The notes under the pieces: generated by a model
Databases searched by the model: none
What the model was told of the DNA's origin: nothing
The model's input: the letters and a program-made list of their open reading frames with translations, nothing else
Program-made: the position numbers and the translations under genes
Shown here: in pieces, positions 6,403 through 15,629 of the stretch
How positions within the stretch are numbered: the stretch's first letter is position 1
How the letters are laid out: every line of letters starts with the position of its first letter
Assembly: GCA_041391425.1 (NCBI GenBank)
Contig: JAWKNZ010000018.1
Span: 1-64,000 of the forward strand
Direction of reading: 5' to 3'
Length of the DNA stretch: 64,000 nt
DNA from: JAWKNZ01 sp041391425
Lineage (GTDB): Bacteria; Bdellovibrionota_B; Oligoflexia; Oligoflexales; JAWKNZ01

Positions 6403-8821
6403 CCTTGCTCAAGAATTAGATTTTTGGCATTTTGAAGATAATCTAATGGTGTATAAAGATGGTTCTTTAGGAGCTGGATTTAAACTTTCAGGCTTTGATC
6501 TCACTTGTGCGACAGATGAAAGTATTAATCAGCTCATGAGACAGCTTGAAAATTTGTTGGTGTCAATAGATGAAAAACTAAAACTGCAATTTTTTTATCA
6601 ACTGAACTCTGATGTTAGCGATCTTATTAATGAGCACAAGAATCTTTCTCATAAAATCCAAGGTCCTTACCAAAAGCTGGCGCAGGCTCGTTGTCAATTC
6701 TATCAACGCAATCAAGATCAGAAAAACTATTTTGTCCCTCAAATTTATTTATTTGTTCGATCACAAACTTGTGAGCTTAAAAAGCAAGGCTTCTTTTCTA
6801 CAGATAAAGATTTTAAGAAAATATCTTACGAAGAATTTGAACAAAGAAAAGATAAGATGGATCGCTCAATCAAACAGATCAATTCCTTACTTGTAGCGGC
6901 AAAGCTAAACCCAAAGCTTCTATCAACTACAGAGTGGTTTAATCTTGTGTTTGAGTACTTGAATTTAGATCGTTCAGAAAAAATTGGGATACCCACCTAT
7001 AAAGAGCCAATAAATATTTTAGATCCTTCAATAGGAGAACAACTTACTCTAACGGATTTTATTTGGAGTAAAGAAGGTATTACTCTAGGAAATTATAAGT
7101 TTCGAACCGTAAGCCTTGCCTTGCTGCCTGAGGGTCATACATTTGCTTCAATGGCTCAAACGTTTACGTCACTCCCTTTTCATTTTTGGATGAGTCAATC
7201 TATTCACTTGCTGGATCAATCCAAGGAAAAGACTTCCCTAGAATTAAAAAGAAGAATTGCTCATTCAATGGCTTCAGGAAGTCAAAATGTAAGCGATTTA
7301 GAATCTGAAAATAAGCTTGGGCAAATTGAGGGATTATTGTCAAACTTACTTGAGGGTTCTGAGAAACTTGTATCTTCTGACTTAACCATTATCTTATGGG
7401 GAAGATCTGAAGCCGAACTTAATGATAAAACAGATGAAATTCTAAGAGCTTTCCGCTCCATGAATCAAGCTGAAGGTATTCAAGAAACTCTCGCCACAAA
7501 AGATGTCTTTTTAAAATCCATTCCTGGCTGCTGTCATGGGTTAAGGCATAAAAAAATGAAAACAAGTAATGCGACTCATTTTATGCCTCTATTTGCAAGC
7601 TGGGCCGGAAATTCACGACCAGTTTGTTTACTGCCAACACGAGATGGTCGACTGTTTTCACTTGATCCCTATGCTGATCATTTGCCTTCATGGAATGGAA
7701 TTGTCTTCGGAGGCTCCGGGAGTGGAAAGAGCTATACCGTGGTTCAACTCATGTCGATGTTTTATGGGAAAGTAAATAAAAATAGTTCTCAGAAAATTAA
7801 CCAGCCTCGAATTGTATGGATTGATAATGGTGCTTCTTCAAAGCGTTTGATTGAGGTTCTTGATGGTGAATTTTTAGACTTGAACTTAGATTCGCAACTT
7901 TGCCTTAATATGTTTGATCTTAAAGAAGGTGAAACTCAACCTAGTCCTGACAGAGTACGAACTATTTTAGCAGTTCTTGAGATGATCCTAAAAGATGAGG
8001 ATCGAAAAGCCCTTGGAAAAAGAGAAAAGGCTTTACTAGAGGAGCAAATACATAAAGTTTATGAGTTGAATAAGGATAAAACCCCAACGCTTTCTGATTA
8101 TAAGAAATTATTGAATCAACATCCTGATCCTCAGTTAAAACATTTTGCTGAAATTCTCTTTAGTTGGACTGGATCATCAGCCTATGGAAAAATTCTAGAT
8201 GGCCAAACGAATGTTAAACTTTCAAAGGATCTAGTTTCAATTGAAGTGCAACATTTAAGCAACTACTCAGATCTAAAAGATGTCTTACTGCTATTGCTCA
8301 CCTCTTACATTCAGGATGTTGCTTCTTCTGATATTGAGAGAGAATATCTTTTAATCATTGATGAGGCAGAACGTTTGTTTCAATCGGAACTCGCCCGTCA
8401 GGTGGTCATCACCTGTTACCGAACTTGGAGAAAGTTTAAGAGTGGCATTTGGTGTTTAAGCCAAAATTATAAGGACTTTATGGCGGATAAGGCCCTAAAG
8501 GATGCTCTTTTGACTAATACCACCAGTGTTATCATTCTTCGCCAGAGAAAGATTGATTGGGATGATTTTAAAAAGACTTTCGACTTTAATGATACCCAAG
8601 TGGCACGTATTAAGAGCTTGCAGATTAAAAAGGGCGAATACAGTGAGTTTTACTATCTGCAAGATGAAAATGAGTCTATTTTAAGGCTGGTCCCTGAGCC
8701 GCTAAGTCATTGGATTTCCACATCTGATGCTAACGATAAAATGCGGATTGCCCAAATAGAGCGAGAGAATCCACACTTGACTAAGCTTGAGGTTTTGGAG
8801 AGACTCTCTCGGTATATATAA
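6395..8821 (+). CDS. VirB4/TraC-type conjugation ATPase
   Basis: The 808-residue protein is the hexameric ATPase that energises pilus assembly and substrate transfer at the inner membrane. The Walker A motif is GGSGSGKSYT at about residue 440 and Walker B is LLIIDEAERLF near residue 655. CLSQNYKDF and VIILRQRK follow as in VirB4/TraC C-terminal domains. The N-terminal half (FWHFEDNLMVYKDGSLGAGF at the start) matches the TraC-like N domain. Size is normal for the family. It follows the VirB2- and VirB3-like genes with an eight-base overlap, and a block of non-conjugation genes comes next. Confidence 0.92.
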   Translation: MGNLAQELDFWHFEDNLMVYKDGSLGAGFKLSGFDLTCATDESINQLMRQLENLLVSIDEKLKLQFFYQLNSDVSDLINEHKNLSHKIQGPYQKLAQARCQFYQRNQDQKNYFVPQIYLFVRSQTCELKKQGFFSTDKDFKKISYEEFEQRKDKMDRSIKQINSLLVAAKLNPKLLSTTEWFNLVFEYLNLDRSEKIGIPTYKEPINILDPSIGEQLTLTDFIWSKEGITLGNYKFRTVSLALLPEGHTFASMAQTFTSLPFHFWMSQSIHLLDQSKEKTSLELKRRIAHSMASGSQNVSDLESENKLGQIEGLLSNLLEGSEKLVSSDLTIILWGRSEAELNDKTDEILRAFRSMNQAEGIQETLATKDVFLKSIPGCCHGLRHKKMKTSNATHFMPLFASWAGNSRPVCLLPTRDGRLFSLDPYADHLPSWNGIVFGGSGSGKSYTVVQLMSMFYGKVNKNSSQKINQPRIVWIDNGASSKRLIEVLDGEFLDLNLDSQLCLNMFDLKEGETQPSPDRVRTILAVLEMILKDEDRKALGKREKALLEEQIHKVYELNKDKTPTLSDYKKLLNQHPDPQLKHFAEILFSWTGSSAYGKILDGQTNVKLSKDLVSIEVQHLSNYSDLKDVLLLLLTSYIQDVASSDIEREYLLIIDEAERLFQSELARQVVITCYRTWRKFKSGIWCLSQNYKDFMADKALKDALLTNTTSVIILRQRKIDWDDFKKTFDFNDTQVARIKSLQIKKGEYSEFYYLQDENESILRLVPEPLSHWISTSDANDKMRIAQIERENPHLTKLEVLERLSRYI

Positions 8822-8862
8822 ACTGTTCATACTTTCATCAATTTGAAATTGGAGGATTTATA

Positions 8863-9540
8863 ATGAAGTTTCTACTCGCCTCGCTTCTATCAATTTTCTC
8901 GCAACTTTGCCTGGCTAATGAAGCTTTGATTCGTTTGGAAGCACCCATCGACATTATTAAATTTTATACCATTTCTGTTCAGATTGGCATTGGATATAGC
9001 GATGGCGGTTCTGGGTATGTATCCTTTAGCCTTGATGAGCTTGGTGAAGGAGTTAATACAAAAACATTAAGACTCAGAGATGATGCCAACTTAAGTTCTT
9101 GCACTTACGAATGGATATTTTTAAATGACCCTGCCCGTCGACCAGGCGGTGCAGGCCCCAAAAATATGCCCAAACTTATTTTTCCGAAAATAAAAGAAAA
9201 CAGAATAAAAGGAAATTGCGAATTACGTAACTCACTGATCTCAATAAACACCGGAGATTATACTGTAGACCTATTAAATGTAACTATTAACAAAGAAGCT
9301 CTCGAAAACAGAAGTTCTCACTTACTTATTGGAAAAATAAAAATTCAAGATTCTTTGGGAGACTTTGAAAAAGGTCTTTCTTTTCATAGAAAAATTAATG
9401 AAGAATTTCCAATTAGTCTAGGGATGTACCTTTTCAATAGTGGCAACCTTAATTTTAACGTTTTAACAAGGTGGGTAGGTCGAGGAACTTCTGTTGATGA
9501 ACAATTTGCAACGACGTCCCTCAATATCACTATTGAGTAG
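8863..9540 (+). CDS. Secreted hypothetical protein
   Basis: This encodes 225 residues with an N-terminal signal peptide (LLASLLSIFSQLCLANE, likely cut after LA). The mature part is beta-rich, with two cysteines placed to form a disulfide (SSCTYEW and GNCELRN). Ribosome site GGAGG precedes the ATG. I do not recognise the family. It opens the block that separates virB4 from the virB5-like gene; an export-linked conjugation role or a host-directed role are both possible. Confidence 0.65.
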   Translation: MKFLLASLLSIFSQLCLANEALIRLEAPIDIIKFYTISVQIGIGYSDGGSGYVSFSLDELGEGVNTKTLRLRDDANLSSCTYEWIFLNDPARRPGGAGPKNMPKLIFPKIKENRIKGNCELRNSLISINTGDYTVDLLNVTINKEALENRSSHLLIGKIKIQDSLGDFEKGLSFHRKINEEFPISLGMYLFNSGNLNFNVLTRWVGRGTSVDEQFATTSLNITIE

Positions 9541-9696
9541 CTCTGTTTAATATAAAGGAATGCGCTGAGTTGCAGAATGGAAAAGAATAAAGGTTGAAAC
9601 TGACTAAGGTATCCATAGAAAGTATAAGTAACGTTTTTTTAAATTAATTTATAAGTATTTAAGTATATTTTTTGTCATTTTAGAATCGAGGTTCCT

Positions 9697-10170
9697 TTGA
9701 AAAAATATTTCTTAGCTGGTTTGTTTCTCATTTCTTTTTCGAACGTTGGATTTGCAAACAATTTAACCTGCGAAATCATAAATAATGGAACTCCAGAAAC
9801 ATGGACTAAAAGTCATCTATTAGTTCAGATTCAGCAAATTAATGCATCAGAATTTATAGTCCAATCAATTCAATCCGTTAAATATTTTCCGGATAGTAAC
9901 GGTGATGTTCAACAAGAGATAGAGCAGATTTATAGCTCGTTTACAAGAGATCGATTTAAGGTTGGCTATTGCAGCACAAATGATAATAATTACCATCCAT
10001 ACTCCAGTTCAGTTTATATTTCATCAGATTGTATGATCGAAAATTCTTCTGATAGATTGTTCTATCAAGCATACCTAAGTAAAAAAGAAGAAGGGTCTAT
10101 CAAACTTGATGTTTTGTTTAATAATGGAGACACTCTTTCGCGTAGTATTGAGACGCTTCCCTGTAAATAA
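9697..10170 (+). CDS. Secreted hypothetical protein, TTG start
   Basis: A TTG codon at 9697 starts a signal peptide (KKYFLAGLFLISFSNVGFA, cut before NNLTC). The mature 135 residues include four cysteines (NLTCEI, KVGYCSTN, SDCMIEN, ETLPCK), which fits two disulfides in the periplasm or outside. No family is recognised. It lies between two other secreted-protein genes in the cargo block. Confidence 0.6.
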   Translation: MKKYFLAGLFLISFSNVGFANNLTCEIINNGTPETWTKSHLLVQIQQINASEFIVQSIQSVKYFPDSNGDVQQEIEQIYSSFTRDRFKVGYCSTNDNNYHPYSSSVYISSDCMIENSSDRLFYQAYLSKKEEGSIKLDVLFNNGDTLSRSIETLPCK

Positions 10171-10301
10171 GCTCTGGGTTATATGTGATTTCTAAAGGCA
10201 TCCCTCATTTAACTTTGCTTGTGGCTTTAGAGAAGCTTGCATCCGAAATTAAATGTGTAAACATTTTGCTTCTATGAGGTTTATTTTAAGGAGTTTAAGT
10301 C

Positions 10302-11186
10302 TTGATAAAACTATTGGCGATAATTATTTGTACCTTTACTCTTCAATCTAATCTTTATGCCGTAGAGATTTACGATTACGTTGATGATTGGCTTTCAGCT
10401 AAAGAGGCTGCTGAAATTCAAAACATATACCCTGCCTTTTACAAATATAAAGCTCAAAAATGGTCTAAACAAGGCCTTGAACCTAATAAAGAAGTAAATA
10501 AGCAGTTCAACTCTTTTGAAACTATAAAGGACACATTTGTAAAAAAATATCATGCTCTAAAGCCAATTATTTCAACTGCATTAGAAGATTTTAAAAAACA
10601 TTTCCCAGATATGAAAGGGAATAACAAAATAGTCCTTCTTCATAGTTTAGGTGAGTTAAATGGAGGCATTAGAGTCATTGACAATGAACCTATTTTCCTC
10701 CTTGGCCTTGATATTATGGCCAAATACCATAATTGGGAAAATGATATACCATTTTTTCATCATGAATTTTTTCATCTTTATCATAAGCAAAAAGCAGGTA
10801 AGCAGTTTGGTAGGGGCTATATAGGGGATGAGCTTTGGAAAGAAGGAGTAGCTACTTACATTAGCGAAGTAATGAATAAAAAAGCAACTCCAAGTGAAAT
10901 GATGCTAAATATTCCGCCGAAGTTATATGAGGATTGTCAGAAAAAAATTGCAGGAATGTCAAAAGAGCTTCTTCCAAACTTGAGAACCCAAAATGATGAA
11001 TTGTACAAAAAATATTTCTTGTTATCATCGACTGACAAGTTTGTGCCCAAACGAGCAGGATATTGTGTCGGATATCTAGCTGTAAAAAAGTTTGGTCCCA
11101 AATACTCACTAAGAGAACTTTCTGATCTTAACTTTGATATTGCTATTAAAAAAATTGAGTTAACTCTTAAAGGATTTGTGAAATAA
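10302..11186 (+). CDS. Secreted zinc metalloprotease-like protein (gluzincin type)
   Basis: The TTG start at 10302 is supported by AAGGAG eight bases upstream. A signal peptide (LLAIIICTFTLQSNLYA) is followed by a domain with HHEFFHLYH, an HExxH zinc motif at about residue 152. LWKEGVATYIS follows about 30 residues on and supplies the third zinc ligand Glu, the gluzincin pattern. A catalytic zinc peptidase acting outside the cytoplasm is likely; the substrate is unknown. The stop is two bases from the next gene (acetyltransferase), so the two are probably co-transcribed. Confidence 0.7.
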   Translation: MIKLLAIIICTFTLQSNLYAVEIYDYVDDWLSAKEAAEIQNIYPAFYKYKAQKWSKQGLEPNKEVNKQFNSFETIKDTFVKKYHALKPIISTALEDFKKHFPDMKGNNKIVLLHSLGELNGGIRVIDNEPIFLLGLDIMAKYHNWENDIPFFHHEFFHLYHKQKAGKQFGRGYIGDELWKEGVATYISEVMNKKATPSEMMLNIPPKLYEDCQKKIAGMSKELLPNLRTQNDELYKKYFLLSSTDKFVPKRAGYCVGYLAVKKFGPKYSLRELSDLNFDIAIKKIELTLKGFVK

Positions 11187-11187
11187 A

Positions 11188-12042
11188 ATGCTTGAAGTTA
11201 AGCAAATATCTCCACCTATGATTGACAATGTTCTTAGGTTTTTATCTTCTAAAGAAGAAACATCTCAATTTTTAATTAACAATCTTAAAGAACATGGTCC
11301 GGCATTATCGGATCACCCTAACAGCGGAAATTATAAAGCACTTGTGGAAAACAAAACTTCTATTCGTGGAGTATTTTGCCTAAATAAAAGAGGAAATTTA
11401 CTAGCACAAATAGATTGTCTCTATAACCCTAATTCGATTATTGAGGAATGCCTTAAGGAGAAGTTTGAAGTAAAAGGATTTATTGGGGACTGGGATACAA
11501 TTGATCCACTATTTCGTTCATATAAGGAGAGAAATCCGTCCTTTAAGGCGACCTATAACTCAAAAGAAATCCTCTATAGATATGTATTTCAAGAATCTGA
11601 ACAAGTTTTAAGAAAAAATGATCACGTAAGATTTTTAGAGTCTAATGACTTTAATCAGTGGCATCCCTTAAATCTTGCATATAGGAAGGAACTGAATATC
11701 CCCAGCGATTTGACCGAGCAACAAAACAAAGATCTATTCATCAGTCGAACTAAGAATAAATGTTGGTGGGGTTATTTTGAAAAAAGAAATTTAATTTCTA
11801 TTGCAGCGCTGAACTCTACTGGGGAAACCATCGGACAAGTTGGTGGTGTTTTTACGATAAAAGGAAAAAGGAAACAAGGATACTCCAAAGCAACAGTGCT
11901 CCATTTATTGCGCGACTGTCGAGATATGCATAGACACTCTAAAAGTATCCTTTTTACAGGTGAAACCGATATTCCAGCTCAAAAGCTATATGAATCTATC
12001 GGATATGAAAAAATAGGATATTACGCTCTTATACTGAGTTGA
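11188..12042 (+). CDS. GNAT family acetyltransferase
   Basis: This encodes 284 residues, cytoplasmic. The C-terminal domain has the GNAT acetyl-CoA pattern: IGQVGGVFTIKGKRKQGYSK (V/I-x-x-x-x-Q/R-x-x-G-x-G/S loop), then LFTGETDIPAQKLYESIGYE and a final strand. This matches the FR47-like/GNAT domain layout with an extra N-terminal domain. It begins one base after the stop of the metalloprotease gene. The substrate is unknown; self-protection or modification of a secreted partner is possible but not shown. Confidence 0.7.
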   Translation: MLEVKQISPPMIDNVLRFLSSKEETSQFLINNLKEHGPALSDHPNSGNYKALVENKTSIRGVFCLNKRGNLLAQIDCLYNPNSIIEECLKEKFEVKGFIGDWDTIDPLFRSYKERNPSFKATYNSKEILYRYVFQESEQVLRKNDHVRFLESNDFNQWHPLNLAYRKELNIPSDLTEQQNKDLFISRTKNKCWWGYFEKRNLISIAALNSTGETIGQVGGVFTIKGKRKQGYSKATVLHLLRDCRDMHRHSKSILFTGETDIPAQKLYESIGYEKIGYYALILS

Positions 12043-12091
12043 ACTTATTCAATCCTTTAATTTATTTAATTTTAAAACATAGGAGGTCTTA

Positions 12092-12787
12092 TTGAAAAAG
12101 CGGTTTATCGCTTTGATTCTTCCTGTTGCCTTACTAACCTCCCCAGCTTATTCATTCTGGGGGGATGGGGGCGCAGGATGGGCACAGATCCCATACTTTA
12201 TCAAAATATTGGCTGAGAACTATAAGCGCTATCATCAATTGCAAATGATGATGGATCAAGCGAAGCGCTCAGACCAATATTTTAAAACCATTCACCAAGG
12301 TCTTGAAGATATCACGGGGCTCATTAACAGCCTTCCTATTCAAGATCAGGGAATTTTAAACGAACTCAGAAACTTTGATCAATCTCTGAGAAAAATATCA
12401 CAAATTTATGGCCAGATCCCAAAATCACCAGAAGAAGCTCTTCATCGATTACATGATCAAACTATTGCCGAGTCTTTAGAGATGGTCAATGCTTTTAAGA
12501 GATATTCTAGAACTCAAGAAACTAATTCCAACTCATTGAAGATCCAAGGTCAGTCGGCATCTCCAAAAGGGGCAGCAAGAGCTACAGCGGTATCAAACGC
12601 TTTGATTTTGGAAAGCATTAATCAGCTAATTCGTTTGCAAAGCCAAAGCCTGAAAATGCAAAGTGAGCAATTGGCGATGACTAATAAAGGGGATAAAAAA
12701 TCTGTTGAGTCTTATCAGAAGGTCAATGATAGCCTAGGAAAGGCTTTTAGAAATTTCAAGCGACAAAAAGGTTTGATTCAGTTTTAA
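12092..12787 (+). CDS. VirB5/TrbJ-like conjugation protein
   Basis: A TTG start lies after AGGAGG. A signal peptide (FIALILPVALLTSPAYSFW) leads into a mostly alpha-helical 210-residue mature protein. It has the opening IPYFIKILAENYKRYHQLQ and long coiled stretches rich in Gln, as in TrbJ/VirB5. VirB5 proteins sit at the pilus tip or periplasm and help recipient contact. The stop TAA is followed directly by the GTG of the VirB6-like gene, without spacing. Confidence 0.75.
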   Translation: MKKRFIALILPVALLTSPAYSFWGDGGAGWAQIPYFIKILAENYKRYHQLQMMMDQAKRSDQYFKTIHQGLEDITGLINSLPIQDQGILNELRNFDQSLRKISQIYGQIPKSPEEALHRLHDQTIAESLEMVNAFKRYSRTQETNSNSLKIQGQSASPKGAARATAVSNALILESINQLIRLQSQSLKMQSEQLAMTNKGDKKSVESYQKVNDSLGKAFRNFKRQKGLIQF

Positions 12788-13693
12788 GTGTTTAAGCAAC
12801 TAGCGGTAATAGCGACTGAAATCCGCAGTGAAGTTGTGGATCTTTATTGGATGCTTTTAACACCTCTTGTATTAATATTGATTGTTCTTGAATTTTTCAA
12901 AGCCTCACGAGATCAAATAGATGTTTTTGATATTTTACGACGAGTTGTGATCTCTATCTTGCTCCTTTTTTCTTTCAATTACACTCTCGGCGTGATTGGA
13001 TTTATTGGAAACGGTATTATTGAAAAAATTGATAAGATCACAGATGTTTGGGAAGTCTTAAAGAACCTAGGGCCAAACTATAAAGATTCCTCTAGTGGGC
13101 TTTTTGATTTAAGAGGGCATATTCTCTATGTCTTTGCTCTTTTAGCCTATATCATCGCCTACTTAGGTTTTTTTGTTGCTGAGGCACTAAGCCATTTTGT
13201 TTGGGTTGTGTTATACATTATCTCTCCCTTTATGATTTTAGCTTATATTCCAAAAGCTACAGCGAATGTGACCGTGAATCTCTACAAAGGAATAATTAAA
13301 GTTGTTCTTTGGAAAATTATGTGGACCATTCTAGGGACCCTCCTTCTTAAAATGGCTATGAACCCAGAGTTTAACAATATGGAGGATTACTTACTTTCCA
13401 TTGTCATTAACTTATGTATTGGTCTGAGTATGCTTTTTATTCCTTTTGCCACAAAATCATTGATTAATGATGGCTTTGAAAGTGCTGCTTCAGCTCTGGC
13501 TTCTGCACCAGCGGTTGCTGCTGCTTCCAGTATCAAACTCTATACAAGGAAAATCATAAAACAAGGAGCCTCGAAATCTGCTGAATTTGGCCAATCCTTC
13601 TCTAAATCAATGGTTCAACCTTTTAGAGCAAGAATGCAGAGAAGCAATATAATGTCTGAGAAAAAAGAGCAGAACGATAGAAAAAGGAGATAA
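12788..13693 (+). CDS. VirB6/TrbL-like inner membrane protein
   Basis: This encodes 301 residues with a GTG start adjoining the upstream stop. At least five hydrophobic segments are visible: LTPLVLILIVLEFF, VVISILLLFSFNYTLGVIGF, LYVFALLAYIIAYLGFFVA, WVVLYIISPFMILAYI and LLSIVINLCIGLSMLFIPF. A basic tail follows. This is the polytopic VirB6/TrbL layout: the channel-associated membrane subunit of the secretion machine. The central SPFMILAYIPKAT is the most conserved-looking part. Confidence 0.8.
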   Translation: MFKQLAVIATEIRSEVVDLYWMLLTPLVLILIVLEFFKASRDQIDVFDILRRVVISILLLFSFNYTLGVIGFIGNGIIEKIDKITDVWEVLKNLGPNYKDSSSGLFDLRGHILYVFALLAYIIAYLGFFVAEALSHFVWVVLYIISPFMILAYIPKATANVTVNLYKGIIKVVLWKIMWTILGTLLLKMAMNPEFNNMEDYLLSIVINLCIGLSMLFIPFATKSLINDGFESAASALASAPAVAAASSIKLYTRKIIKQGASKSAEFGQSFSKSMVQPFRARMQRSNIMSEKKEQNDRKRR

Positions 13694-13778
13694 ATTAAAA
13701 ATATAGAACCCTGATTTTCAGATCTAGTGAAAAAATAAATGACCTAAACAAAGAGCCCACTTTCTAAGGAGGAAACAA

Positions 13779-13829
13779 TTGAAACGCATTTACGATCATA
13801 AATATTATAAAATAAAGGATTTTTATTGA
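13779..13829 (+). CDS. 16-residue leader peptide overlapping the VirB8-like gene
   Basis: A strong ribosome site AAGGAGG (13767-13773) is followed by TTG 13779 and only 16 codons (MKRIYDHKYYKIKDFY). The stop TGA shares four bases (TTGA) with the TTG start of the next gene, which has no good ribosome site of its own. The simplest reading is a translational-coupling leader that loads ribosomes for the VirB8-like gene. Confidence 0.5.
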   Translation: MKRIYDHKYYKIKDFY

Positions 13830-14407
13830 AGCCAACACCTATACGCCATGTATGGAATGATATCAATTCACTACTAAGAACTCATAAACTCATTAATTTT
13901 TCCTTGCTTATCATCTGCCTTATACAATTGATTATCATTATATTAATAAACTTTGAAGATCCAATTGTTGTGATTAAGGAAAACCAAAAACAATATTATC
14001 AGATGGGCCATCGAGAAGACATTCCTCTTTCTGAAGAGGTAGTCAGGGATGTTGTAGAGAGATTTTTAAGACTTCGTTATGAGTGGAGCGATTTAGACCC
14101 AAAATCTATAGAAACAAGCCTTTCACCTCTGGTAACCAAAGGACTTAAGGGGAAGCTGTACCAAGTGCTTTCTCACCTTAAGGAGAATGAATTTCAAGGT
14201 AAGAAAACCTCACAATCCATTGTTAATTTAGAGATTCAAGTGACTAAGGAAAATATTATTGCTAGTTTTGACAAGCTTCTTCGGATTGAAAATATACCCA
14301 TTCCCGTTCCAACCACTGTCTCTTTAAGCATTATTCGGGAATCTCCTAATTATTGGAACCCGACAGGTTTGATGGTTAATGGCCTTATTGAGCACCAGTC
14401 AAAATGA
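13826..14407 (+). CDS. VirB8/TraE-like conjugation protein
   Basis: This encodes 193 residues with a TTG start. A single transmembrane helix near residues 20-43 (NFSLLIICLIQLIIIILINF) is followed by a periplasmic domain of about 145 residues, the VirB8/TraE arrangement. It forms part of the inner-membrane platform. The stop overlaps the next gene by four bases (ATGA). The next two genes are TraK- and TraB-like, matching the E-K-B order of F-type systems. Confidence 0.7.
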   Translation: MKPTPIRHVWNDINSLLRTHKLINFSLLIICLIQLIIIILINFEDPIVVIKENQKQYYQMGHREDIPLSEEVVRDVVERFLRLRYEWSDLDPKSIETSLSPLVTKGLKGKLYQVLSHLKENEFQGKKTSQSIVNLEIQVTKENIIASFDKLLRIENIPIPVPTTVSLSIIRESPNYWNPTGLMVNGLIEHQSK

Positions 14408-15135
14408 TAACTCAAATTTTAATGGTAGGTTTGTTGTGTGTATTTTCAACAACCTCTTTAGCCGGAGAAATTCGCACGCTTTACGTGAATGATCAAAAAA
14501 TGCAGCCCATCCGCTTAAGGATGGGTAAGGCAACTGTTTTAAGATTTCCAGAAAAGCCGAAAAAAGTTGTTATTGGCAATCAGAATTATTATTCAGTGGA
14601 ATTTATTGATTATGATTTAACCTTGCAGCCTCAAGGTGAAGTTGAAACCAATTTATTTGTTTACACGCCTTTTCATACCTATGGCTTTCTTTTAAAGGTT
14701 TGTAATCATTGTTCCTACGATGATTTGGCTAGGATCAAATGGAAATCAAATCAGCAGCCAACTGTAAAAGTCAAAAGAACTTCCATTCCTGGATTTAAAG
14801 GTATTGGACGCTCTTTTAAAGTAGGAAGCCAGGTAAGTGTTGAGGTCCTTCGTTCAATTGTTGATGAAAAAAGAGATTTAAGGCTCTTTGATTTAGAAAT
14901 TAAAAATATTTATCAAGGAGCTATTGATCTTCATTCCGCACAAATTACGGCAACAAGGCATAATAAGGCTCTAGCAAAACAAGGTTTTGTTATTGAAAAG
15001 GAGCATCTTGCTGTAAAAGAAGTTTCAAAAGCACGGTTATTTTTACCTAAAAAAGAAACTAGAGGTTTTACAGTGGAGTTTTTAATGGAGAAAGAAAAAG
15101 GTAAAACAATCATTTCACATCAGTATTTGAAATGA
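14404..15135 (+). CDS. VirB9/TraK-like conjugation protein
   Basis: This encodes 243 residues with a signal peptide (LMVGLLCVFSTTSLAGE). The mature protein begins with a beta-rich part in which LRMGKATVLRFPEKPKKV resembles the N-terminal secretin-like domain of TraK/VirB9. It builds the outer-membrane core complex with VirB10 and a lipoprotein. Both ends overlap neighbours by four bases (ATGA), so translation is coupled through the whole E-K-B segment. Confidence 0.75.
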   Translation: MITQILMVGLLCVFSTTSLAGEIRTLYVNDQKMQPIRLRMGKATVLRFPEKPKKVVIGNQNYYSVEFIDYDLTLQPQGEVETNLFVYTPFHTYGFLLKVCNHCSYDDLARIKWKSNQQPTVKVKRTSIPGFKGIGRSFKVGSQVSVEVLRSIVDEKRDLRLFDLEIKNIYQGAIDLHSAQITATRHNKALAKQGFVIEKEHLAVKEVSKARLFLPKKETRGFTVEFLMEKEKGKTIISHQYLK

Positions 15136-15629
15136 AATATCTTTCTAAGATACGAAAATGTTTTATTAAAAAAGATGCTGATAAAGAAGTCCTGGATCAA
15201 AAGAAACTATTTATGCTTTTAGGTGCTCTTCTATTCTTTGGAGTGTCCACGACCTTAATTTTTAAGGAAGATCCTGACTCTAGCGTGATGATTCAAACCA
15301 ATGAACCAATAGCAAAGACTATAGAAGATTCAAAGAGTAAAGACCTTCCACCTCAGTCAGAAAAGCTGGAAAAACTTTTACAGGCTTCAGCTCGTAATCA
15401 ACCAAGAGAAACGGAAACTTATAGAAGGGTTGAACCCACACCAAAAGTGAATATAGCTTACAAGGCCCCACAGGTGATTGAGCGAAAAGGACCGGATGGA
15501 TTTGGTGCTGGCTTTCCTGTCGGGTCTAATTTGATTGGCAAACTGCTTACTGCTATAGACACAAGAGAGCAAAGTCAGTTTTATAAAGTGTTACTTCCCT
15601 ACGGTGGCCGAAGCAAAACGGCAGTATGA
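15132..15629 (+). CDS. VirB10/TraB-like protein, N-terminal part
   Basis: This encodes 165 residues: a cytoplasmic head, a membrane helix (LFMLLGALLFFGVSTTLIF), a proline/charge-rich linker, and the first strands of the VirB10 core domain (FPVGSNLIGKLLTAIDTREQ, KVLLPYGG). The frame then stops at a TGA at 15627-15629. That TGA overlaps the ATG of a second frame which continues the same domain (IPKNSIVFG). In known VirB10 proteins these parts form one continuous chain of about 400 residues. Here it is either a true split gene with coupled translation, a -1 frameshift, or a broken gene. Confidence 0.75.
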   Translation: MKYLSKIRKCFIKKDADKEVLDQKKLFMLLGALLFFGVSTTLIFKEDPDSSVMIQTNEPIAKTIEDSKSKDLPPQSEKLEKLLQASARNQPRETETYRRVEPTPKVNIAYKAPQVIERKGPDGFGAGFPVGSNLIGKLLTAIDTREQSQFYKVLLPYGGRSKTAV

